Source: an uncultured Acetatifactor sp.
GTDB taxonomy: Bacteria > Bacillota > Clostridia > Lachnospirales > Lachnospiraceae
Length of the DNA stretch: 22,984 nt
Direction: 5' to 3'
Assembly (NCBI GenBank): GCA_910586775.1
Contig: CAJUJN010000065.1
Span: 1 to 22,984, forward strand
Below the pieces are notes generated by a model that worked only from the letters and a program-made list of their open reading frames with translations, was not told the DNA's origin and ran no database searches. The position numbers and the translations under genes are program-made. This document shows positions 1-6,600 of this stretch, one piece after another; the first letter of the stretch is position 1; the number at the start of each line of letters is the position of its first letter.

Positions 1-2
1 GC

Positions 3-89
3 CTTTCGTTCCCTGCATCCCAAAATAACAGAAAATCTGCCGATAAATTAAGTGAGGCTGAAACGGAAATCGGAGGTGATGAATTTTGA
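3..89 (+). CDS. Possible C-terminal end of an upstream gene (partial)
   Basis: One frame is open from the left edge to a TGA at 87-89. That stop overlaps the TTG start of the following response regulator (86-88) in a TTGA arrangement, which is typical of translationally coupled neighbours. The 28 visible residues end in an acidic tail (ETEIGGDEF) and carry no recognisable domain. The overlap is the only real support; chance openness over 87 bases is quite possible. Confidence 0.25.
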   Translation, partial: LSFPASQNNRKSADKLSEAETEIGGDEF

Positions 90-473
90 ATATAGCAGTG
101 GTCGATGATGAGGATGCCACCAGAGAGCAGATTGGCGGATTCATAAAAAACGGAATCCCGGTTTTATATAAGCAGTTTTGCCATGGGGGAAGGACTGCTT
201 GCGGCAGAAAAGAAATTTGACATTATTTTCCTCGACATACAGATGGAGGGCATGGGCGGCAACGAGGCAGCGAGGAGCCTCCGACAGCTTGGGGATGGCT
301 TTTACCGCTGCCACAGGGGGTATCTGGTCAACATGGCGCACATAGCCAGGTATGACAGTGACAGCATCTTCCTTTCCAGCGGCGAGAAGGTCTACCTGAC
401 GAGGAAGAAGCACAATGAGTTTGTAAAGGCGTATATGTGGTATCTGCAGAATGGAGGGGTGTCCTGTGTATGA
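86..473 (+). pseudogene. LytTR-family response regulator, internally deleted and frameshifted
   Basis: The start is TTG at 86 behind a GGAGGTG ribosome site (72-78). The first frame gives a receiver N-terminus, MNIAVVDDEDATREQI, with the acidic pair. At a run of five G (185-189) the frame must change to continue as HGEGLLAAEKKFDIIFLDIQ, which holds the phosphorylatable Asp. Removing one G restores the frame exactly. Directly after the NEAARSLRQ segment the protein jumps to LytTR DNA-binding sequence (FYRCHRGYLVNMAHI, then VYLTRKKHNEF), so the second half of the receiver, the linker and the start of LytTR, roughly 100 residues, are missing. LytTR regulators are normally about 240 residues and work with a GHKL sensor kinase, and the stub of such a kinase follows. 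The homopolymer shift could be a sequencing error; the internal deletion is not explained that way. Confidence 0.8.
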
Positions 474-663
474 AGTGGTGAATGGTCTGTTGGGAGTGCT
501 TTCTGCCATGTTCCAGGGATGCTGCCTGCAGTATCCCAATGCGAGGAAGATTATCAAGGTATCTGATGAGATGAAGCAGCGCGTTTTTAACAGTGTGAAG
601 GATGCATTTTACAAATACAATGGAATGTCCGGTGATAATGAGCCAGAGTTTGGAAGGAGGTGA
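466..663 (+). pseudogene. Remnant of a sensor kinase N-terminus joined to unrelated sequence
   Basis: The probable start is GTG at 466, with GGAGGGG at 453-459 and an overlap with the end of the response regulator, as in an intact two-component operon. The first ~24 residues (VYEVVNGLLGVLSAMFQGCCLQY) are hydrophobic and resemble the first membrane helix of GHKL/agr-type kinases. The sequence then changes to a hydrophilic stretch ending in PEFGRR, with no further helices and no HATPase domain. I read it as the stub of the partner kinase fused to other sequence by deletion. It could instead be an intact small membrane protein of 65 residues. The ~140 bases after it (664-807) contain only short frames. 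Confidence 0.4.
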
Positions 664-807
664 AGGTCAGTATGGAATTTGACCGAGGAAGTTAGAGAAA
701 ATGTATTTATAAAGGAATGAACCGCTTGGACTTATTACGAGGGAGCAGGAGCGGCTCTGAACGACAGAGGAACCGCTATGACAAAATAATGGGAGGAGAT
801 TAAGAAA

Positions 808-1389
808 ATGAATGTAAATGGAACAGGAGCAGGATACCCGGCGGCAGGGTATGAGACAAGAAGGACGGAAAGGAATGTGACGGGGAGGAATTACACCGAC
901 CAGATGTGCAGTATGGTTCCGGCAACACAGGCATCCGGCGGTACATTTGAGCTACATATTTCAAATGATAAGGACGGAAAGGCAATCGGATCAATGTGCG
1001 GGGCGGATTATTCCCTTACAGTCTACCAGCCGAAGGACTTTGACCCTGCGAACCCGGTATATAAAGTGAAGGTATGGGATAAAGGCGGAAATGTGACAGA
1101 ACGTATGGTGGATGTATCGAAAGTTGACACAGCGGGCAGCGACTATATTGATATGTTTGCATATTCCAGCCATTTATCTGCAAGCGGTAAATGTCAGGGC
1201 GCACAGTCGGCTTTTATCAGGGCAGGGGCAAATCAGTATGGCGCTGACAACAGGACACATGATGACCTGTTCGGGATGAAAGACTGGATCAGCGTTTTAA
1301 AGGATGCTATGCAGACGCAGTATGATGCCGGGAATTTGAAAGGATATCTGGACTACAAGCAGTTTTGGGATTTTCTCGATAATGAGTAA
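808..1389 (+). CDS. Conserved-looking hypothetical protein, 193 aa
   Basis: ATG at 808 follows GGGAGGAG (791-798) at good spacing. The product is soluble with no signal peptide or membrane helix. Residues 1-35 are a Gly/Asn/Thr-rich leader (MNVNGTGAGYPAAGYE, then NVTGRNYTDQM). The middle (~45-105) alternates hydrophobic and polar residues like a beta-rich fold (FELHISNDKDG, YKVKVWDKGGNVTERMVDV). The end is helical (DLFGMKDWISVLKDAM, YKQFWDFLDNE). I do not recognise the family. The leader resembles that of the minus-strand protein at 17733-18443 (YE..T, NV, F/YxDxM), so both may belong to a lineage-specific set sharing an N-terminal module. It is intact while its neighbours on both sides are decayed. 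Confidence 0.75.
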   Translation: MNVNGTGAGYPAAGYETRRTERNVTGRNYTDQMCSMVPATQASGGTFELHISNDKDGKAIGSMCGADYSLTVYQPKDFDPANPVYKVKVWDKGGNVTERMVDVSKVDTAGSDYIDMFAYSSHLSASGKCQGAQSAFIRAGANQYGADNRTHDDLFGMKDWISVLKDAMQTQYDAGNLKGYLDYKQFWDFLDNE

Positions 1390-1392
1390 GCT

Positions 1393-1460
1393 ATTCCCCG
1401 CCCCTATATCCCCGATAAAAGCAGGCATCCCCGGCTTTCCGGCAGACTGGGGAATCGGGG
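1393..1460 (+). other. Competing hairpins after the 808-1389 gene
   Basis: ATTCCCC (1393-1399) can pair with GGGGAAT (1449-1455), while CCCCGAT (1410-1416) can pair with ATCGGGG (1454-1460). The two 3' arms overlap, so the pairings exclude each other. No T tract follows, so it is not an ordinary terminator. Confidence 0.35.
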
Positions 1461-1481
1461 AGCAGGAAGAAAAGTGAAGAT

Positions 1482-1798
1482 ATGGGAAAGGGAGCGGGCA
1501 GCGTATCTATTATAGGCGGGGCGGACGGGCCGACAAGTATTTTTATTGTCGGAAAAGGAGGTAAGGTAAAGCTAACTACATACAGAATTATTTCCGAAAA
1601 TTAAAAAGGGACAGAGTAAAAAAGCGGATTACCGCCAATCCCCATACGCTGGAGGAAGTAGACGGCCCATTCAGCAGGGATAAGAAAACCATGAAATTGC
1701 AAAATCTTTTCCGATTTATCCGGGTTAGGGCATATGATGAATTTTGGCTTTACAAATTTCGAAATGTAATATATACTGGAAATATCAGGAGGAAAGAG
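1482..1798 (+). pseudogene. Broken gene with the SVSIIGGADGPTSIF motif
   Basis: ATG at 1482 opens a 40-codon frame (stop 1602-1604) that begins MGKGAGSVSIIGGADGPTS and continues IFIVGKGGKVKLTTY. The IIGGADGPTSIF motif is known from the beta subunit of sodium-pumping oxaloacetate/glutaconyl-CoA decarboxylases, and also sits at the N-terminus of a soluble Clostridia family often mislabelled as that subunit. From about 1586 a different frame continues in the style of the soluble family (NYFRKLKRDRVKKRITANPH, then TLEEV), so a frameshift near 1580-1586 splits the gene. After ~1640 similarity fades. No membrane helices are present, so it is not a decarboxylase subunit. Confidence 0.55.
1749..1777 (+). 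promoter_or_regulatory. Sigma-A promoter with palindromic spacer
   Basis: TTTACA (1749-1754) and TATACT (1772-1777) are 17 bases apart. The spacer holds the perfect palindrome ATTTCGAAAT, a plausible operator. A strong ribosome site, AGGAGGAAAG (1788-1797), and ATG at 1799 follow. Confidence 0.6.
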
Positions 1799-1942
1799 AT
1801 GACAGGGCGACTTGGCATATCCACAGTAAACCCGATGGATTGGGCCATATCACCAGGCATGAATGTCTGGAGGTGTTATTGCGGATACACGCAAGGCGTA
1901 CCGCCTTTGGGAAGCGGGTTTGGCGTACAGCGGTCAAAGTAA
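1799..1942 (+). CDS. Possible small or truncated gene behind a strong promoter
   Basis: ATG at 1799 sits just after AGGAGGAAAG and a consensus promoter, so translation probably starts here. The frame gives 47 residues (begins MTGRLGISTVNPMDWAISPG) and stops at 1942. Over the same stretch another frame reads ATWHIHSKPDGLGHIT, and a third opens just downstream, so the original gene may be longer and frameshifted. No family recognised. Confidence 0.3.
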   Translation: MTGRLGISTVNPMDWAISPGMNVWRCYCGYTQGVPPLGSGFGVQRSK

Positions 1943-2215
1943 TTATCCTGATTACCTGGGATTTGGTGCAAGAGAGCACGAAGCGTCTTGTGGTGCCGCA
2001 GAGTGCGGTTTCAGGACTTTCACAGAAAGATATAAGGAGAAAAGCAAAGACAGGCAGCCGTATCATGCGGTGCGCTTTGTCAAAAAGCATCAGGCCGGAA
2101 TAAAATTAAAAAAATTTTTGAAAACGGGGTCGGCGCAGAAAGGAACTGTATACAGGATATAGTGAAGCGGAAAGATAGTATACTATATGTTGTGACATGT
2201 TTTCCGGAGCGATGA
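1863..2215 (+). pseudogene. Frameshifted coding remnant, unknown family
   Basis: An open frame from 1863 reads plausibly as protein in its second half (NYPDYLGFGAREHE, then DRQPYHAVRFVKKHQAGIKL). At a run of seven A (2108-2114) the frame used so far soon ends at 2162. One extra A would continue it as KKIFENGVGAERNCIQDIVK and then DSILYVVTCFPER, with a stop at 2213-2215. The closing ILYVVTCFPE resembles the final strand of small toxin-like domains, but I cannot name a family. It may be the body of the gene starting at 1799. Confidence is limited because the evidence is only frame quality. Confidence 0.3.
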
Positions 2216-2250
2216 CTCCATTTGCGTCTTCTCATGTCTTTTTCTCTTTT
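2194..2250 (+). terminator. Possible terminator
   Basis: GACATG (2194-2199) pairs with CATGTC (2233-2238). An inner GGAG/CTCC stem (2206-2209/2216-2219) lies in the loop, and a pyrimidine-rich tract TTTTTCTCTTTT follows. The stems are short, so this is tentative. The rest of 2250-2418 shows nothing further, and no TPP riboswitch core was found ahead of thiN. Confidence 0.3.
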
Positions 2251-2418
2251 CAGGGTGTCAGAGAGTTGATGCGAATTATGCCCGGAACTCTTTCGATATC
2301 TCTGTGGGCGGCTGGCCAGGCAGCCGAAATGCTGTAGGAAGGTGACACTGTCTTCATTTGCAATGCGGTATGCCAGAGCTCATGAAGAAAGGAAGCACAT
2401 GTATAAGTGGAGGCAAAT

Positions 2419-3060
2419 ATGAAGGCTGGCATATGTTATATTGTAGGGGCCGGAGAGAACTACGGTCTGGATTTTAAGCCGGAGGACGAAGATTTTGTCC
2501 TTGCTGTGGATGCCGGATATCGTTTTCTGGAGGGGAAAGAGAGCCGGGTGAATCTGGTGCTCGGCGACTATGACAGTCTCCGTTACATTCCACGGCATCC
2601 GAATGTCATTGTCCTGAAGCCGGAAAAGGATGACACAGATATGCGGGCGGCCCTCCGTGAGGGAATCCGGGCGGGATACGAACGTTTCTGCATCTACTGC
2701 GGAACGGGGGGCCGTCTGGACCACACAATCGCAAATCTTCAGTTGTTGGCGGAACTGGCCATGGAAGGAAAACAGGGATTTCTGTTTGACAGGAACAGTG
2801 TTGTAACAGCAATCACAGATAAATCACTGACTTTTCCGGGAGGAACATCCGGTTATGTATCCGTTTTTTCCCATACGGAACAATCTGTGGGAGTATACCT
2901 GCATGGGCTGAAATACAGGTTGGAAGATGCGGTTCTTACCAGCACTTATCCGCTCGGTGTCAGCAATGAATTTACCGGTGAAGAAAGCCGCATCACCGTA
3001 AGAAAGGGAACTTTGCTGGTCTTTTTTCCAAGGGGAATGCCCATGCCGGAGTTTTGCTGA
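2419..3060 (+). CDS. thiN: Thiamine pyrophosphokinase
   Basis: This cytoplasmic enzyme transfers pyrophosphate from ATP to thiamine, giving the cofactor thiamine diphosphate. The 213-residue product has the family length and its signatures: GDYDS at 49-53 (the usual GDFDS), KDDTD at 70-74, GGRLDH at 97-102 for the catalytic domain, and SNEF at 182-185 in the C-terminal thiamine-binding beta domain. I chose ATG 2419 because GGAGG (2409-2413) is five bases upstream; an in-frame GTG at 2407 would overlap that ribosome site. In many Firmicutes thiN follows rsgA and rpe, but here it stands alone next to decayed genes. No thiamine transport or biosynthesis gene is nearby and no TPP riboswitch is visible. 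Confidence 0.93.
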   Translation: MKAGICYIVGAGENYGLDFKPEDEDFVLAVDAGYRFLEGKESRVNLVLGDYDSLRYIPRHPNVIVLKPEKDDTDMRAALREGIRAGYERFCIYCGTGGRLDHTIANLQLLAELAMEGKQGFLFDRNSVVTAITDKSLTFPGGTSGYVSVFSHTEQSVGVYLHGLKYRLEDAVLTSTYPLGVSNEFTGEESRITVRKGTLLVFFPRGMPMPEFC

Positions 3061-3109
3061 ACTGCGGCCGGAAGGCAGGAGTATGCCATAGTATGAAAGG
3101 TGGTGAAGT

Positions 3110-3346
3110 ATGGGGGAAGCGGAAGAAAAGAAAGCAGTACCTGGTCTGGAACAGGATTTGGATCGGAATACGGATGTAGAGACACTGATAGAATTGTTGG
3201 ACGGCTGTACCCAGGCGGGAGAGAGCCGCATTAAAGTGAATGTAGTGGATGGGAATGGATGCGTCCTGTCCCGGCAGTATCACCACGGACGCTGTGACAT
3301 CGGAAGCCCCTGGGCCTGCGGAATGGCTTTTGATATGCTTGAATGA
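3110..3346 (+). CDS. Small hypothetical protein, 78 aa
   Basis: ATG at 3110 follows an AGGTGG ribosome site, 50 bases after thiN, so it could be co-transcribed with it. The product is acidic at the N-terminus (MGEAEEKKAVPGLEQDLDRN). A helix follows (DVETLIELLDGCT), then a likely beta pair (ESRIKVNVVDGNGCVL) and a Cys/His-containing end (YHHGRCDIGSPWACGMAFDM). The CDIGSPWAC spacing could bind a metal, but two cysteines and histidines are weak evidence. No family recognised and no membrane segment. Confidence 0.65.
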   Translation: MGEAEEKKAVPGLEQDLDRNTDVETLIELLDGCTQAGESRIKVNVVDGNGCVLSRQYHHGRCDIGSPWACGMAFDMLE

Positions 3347-3413
3347 CGTAGCAGTAACCTGTGAGGGGGATTGGATGTTTGGGCAGACGGTCTGGAAAAA
3401 ATTGTTTTAGTTG

Positions 3414-3442
3414 TTTACACGGGCAGATATTTTGTGTATAAT
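3414..3442 (+). promoter_or_regulatory. Sigma-A promoter of the M60 peptidase / scaffold operon
   Basis: TTTACA (3414-3419) and TATAAT (3437-3442) have 17-base spacing. It lies ~230 bases ahead of the peptidase start, so the mRNA would carry a long leader containing the tandem repeats at 3456-3654. Confidence 0.75.
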
Positions 3443-3455
3443 GTAAACTCACCTT

Positions 3456-3654
3456 TTTGAGGGAGAAGATTTCATCAATCTATGGCTTTTATGAGAGAGG
3501 ATACTTCAACGATTGAATGCATCTTTTGAGGGAGGATACTTCATCTAAATTTGAGGGAGGATACTTCATCTGATTGAAGGCATCTATTGAGGGAGGATGC
3601 TCCAACAATTGAAGGCATCTATTGAGGGATGCGACTACATCAATGGAAGGTATG
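3456..3654 (+). repeat. Six degenerate ~36-bp tandem repeats in the leader
   Basis: Units begin near 3456, 3491, 3527, 3551, 3587 and 3622, spaced 35, 36, 24, 36 and 35 bases. The core is TTGAGGGAGGATACTTCATC, usually followed by a GATTGAAGGCATC-like block. Most units carry a GGGAGG ribosome-site-like stretch. The last copies are weakest, and the true ribosome site of the peptidase (GGGAGGAC, 3661-3668) lies just beyond. The copies are adjacent with no unique spacers, so this is not a CRISPR. Confidence 0.75.
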
Positions 3655-3674
3655 AAAATTGGGAGGACAAAAGC

Positions 3675-6600
3675 ATGAAACGAAAAATCGCATTTCTACT
3701 GGCAGTTGTTCTGATTGTCAGTGCAGGTTTCATGGCATATGCCACAGGATCTGAAAGCGAGGGAGCGGCAACGACAGCTACACAGTCGGGGGCGCAGCGG
3801 GGAGAGACAGAAGACCAGGCATTGCCGGAAGGCATCCGGGGGGCGGCTGTGACGGGAACTGTGCAGAACCCTGAAACTGGAGGAGAAGCTGGGGGAGCTG
3901 CTGAAGGACAGAATTCTGCAGCACCTCAGAATCTGTCAGGCCTGGAAGAGATACAGGTTCCTATAAATACGCAGGAGCTGTCGAATTCGACAGGCACGCA
4001 GACACCCGAAGATACGCAGGGGGCAGCTGAGCCGGAAGGTACGCAGGAACCGACAGCCGTGCAGAAGCCTGGAAATACGCAGGAGCCGACAGCTGTGCAG
4101 AAGCCTGGAAATACGCAGGAGCCGACAGCTGTGCAGAAGCCCGGAAATATGCAGGAGCCGACAGTGACACAGCAGCCCGGAAGTAGTCCGGATGTGCAAG
4201 GTGTTTCAGGAACCCAGCCTTCCGGCAATGCGGAAGGGATTCCTGTATCGGGAGGAGATGCAGAAGCCCGGCTGCCGGAAGAAGGTGTCACAGGCAACAA
4301 GGCAGAAGGGACAGTGCCTATCGGCGATATCGGACAGGTGGATGTGGCCATAGGAGCAGCATTGAGTTTTGACCAGAGTATAAATTTTGCAGTAAAACTG
4401 GAGAATCCGGCAATCGGAACCAAGTCAGGGACGATTACGGTGGGCGGCATCAGTGAGGGTGAGGGCAAGGTTCGCTTTGACAGCCTTCCGGATGGCGAAT
4501 ATGTTTTGACGGTATCAGCGGAAGGATTTGCTACATACACCCAAAGTGTCCGTGTAGCCGGCAAAGCATATGCCATAAAACTGATGACAGGATTCCTGAA
4601 AGGGATAGACTATGTGAAGGGAATTGCACATCCCGGTGTCCTGGTGCTTGGAGATGTGGCAGGCAATGACGGGATAGTAAACGCGGCAGATGTGAATGCC
4701 ATGGTAGATGCCATTGACCAGAGGCTTACCCCCGACCAGAGAGATTTAAACCGTGACGGACGGATAGACCTGGTAGACCTGGAGTTTTTTGCAAAGACTT
4801 ATAATGTACCTGCCCATATAGACATGCAGGCGGGTGTGGAGCAGTCTGTTTCCAGAGCGGTCATTACGCCCAGCGCAGGAGCCGGAACCCAGGTTGAAGG
4901 CAATCTGGAGTCTTTGCTGGAAGACAGCGGAAGCATTACATTGAAGCAGGTGTCGGGAGAACCTATTTCGGAGGAGCATCCTGTAGCTGTGGATTTTGAA
5001 TTTGGCGGAGTGGAAGCTGCTGCAGAGATGGACGGCATCATCATAGCAAGTAAAAATGAGAATCCGATTACAAGCGGTGCAGTCAAGGTGACTTATGTGG
5101 ACGAGAACGGGATTGAGCGGTTAGTAAAGAAAACGTTCTCGGTGGACGAGAACGGCGGTATCACACTACTGCTGCAGGAATCCGATGTTACGGCGCAGCG
5201 GGATGCGCAGGGAAACATAAGGCTTTCCCTTGGCAGCCAGGTGGCAGTGAAGCGGGTGACTCTGCTCATCACGGGAATGCGGAAAAGCAACGAGTTGGCA
5301 GAGATTACCAAAGTCGAATTCGTAAACGGAATGGCGGAAAGAATTCCTGAGCCGGAGATGGATGTTCCGAAGAACCTGAAGGCAGAGGCAGGGAGTCAGA
5401 AGATCAGCCTGAGTTGGGATCCGTGCGTGAATGTTACCGGATATGAAGTATCTATTCGGCAGGGAGAATATGAGGAGACTATGATGGTTGTCGGCAATGC
5501 CCTGGATATTGTTTCCTTTAACAGGGATAAGCTGACCAATTATCTGGAATACCAGCTGAAAGTGCAGGCCGTCAACGGTACATGGCGCAGCGGATACGGC
5601 GAAACGGTGACGGCAATACCGACGCCCAACGGACCGCCTGACCCGCCTGACAATGTAAATGCGGCAGGGCAGTTCAAGAGCATCATTGTGTCATGGAAGG
5701 ATATGGACGATACCGTTTCCTATAATGTGTATTTCAAGGCAAAGGAAAGCGGAGACAACGCATATCAGAAGATTGCAAGCGAGATTCCGGAAAACAGATT
5801 TACAATAACCGGACTGGAAGATTTGACATCGTATAATGTTTATGTGACGGGTGTAAATGAGATAGGCGAGAGCCGTCCTTCCGTTGTGGCACTGGCTACG
5901 ACTACTGATGCAGAAGAGGCGGTTATGCCCAGGTATAAGCTGATCAATACCGGAGAGAGCGGACAGAAGGGAGCGCATATTATCAGTGCTGCCAAAGGCG
6001 GAGAAATCTCGATGGTTGACAGTTCGCTGGATACGGAAGCCGGTACCGCATGGGGAACCGTTGATCATGAGCCGGCATCTCATGGCTATGCAGGTACCTG
6101 GGATACAGGCGGATATAATGCGTTGGGGAATCATGGGCTGAAGTTTGAGTTTGATGAAGCCTATATGATAGACCGTTTTGCGTTCCATGATGTGACGTCC
6201 AGAGATACGGGATACGTCTACGCACAGGTTCGTTACTGGGATGAAAACGGAGTACAGACGGATGTTGCAGGTGTATCCATGCAAAGACTGGCAGATGCAG
6301 ACGGGCGTACTTACTATCTGGTGAAGCTTCCGGAGGCAGTGAAGGCAAAACAGATTCAGTTTGGTATTGCAAGAGGAAGCGCCTCCGGTACAATTACAAT
6401 TTCCGAGGTTTACTTCTATTATTATGACTCTGTGTTCGACGACATTATGGCGCTGTATCAGGATGATCTGCATGTAGTCTTGAAGCCGGATGTGACACAA
6501 AGCATGATAGATGACCTGAGAAAGCGTATCAACACCGTAGATGAAGTAAGCGGAGAACTGCATCCTGACTATGAGATGTTGGAGCGAGAACTGAAGAATG

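Noticed and set aside
1482..1604. Sodium-translocating decarboxylase beta subunit
   Set aside because: Only the short IIGGADGPTSIF motif matches; the true subunit has many membrane helices, and none are present.
2162..2418. TPP riboswitch upstream of thiN
   Set aside because: The conserved CUGAGA and ACCUGAUCUGG-type core sequences are absent.
3456..3654. CRISPR array
   Set aside because: Units are degenerate and directly adjacent with no unique spacers of constant length, and no cas genes are present.
3597..3674. Longer start for the M60 peptidase at ATG 3597
   Set aside because: It would put 26 hydrophilic residues before the signal peptide and starts inside the leader repeats; ATG 3675 has its own ribosome site and begins a normal signal peptide.
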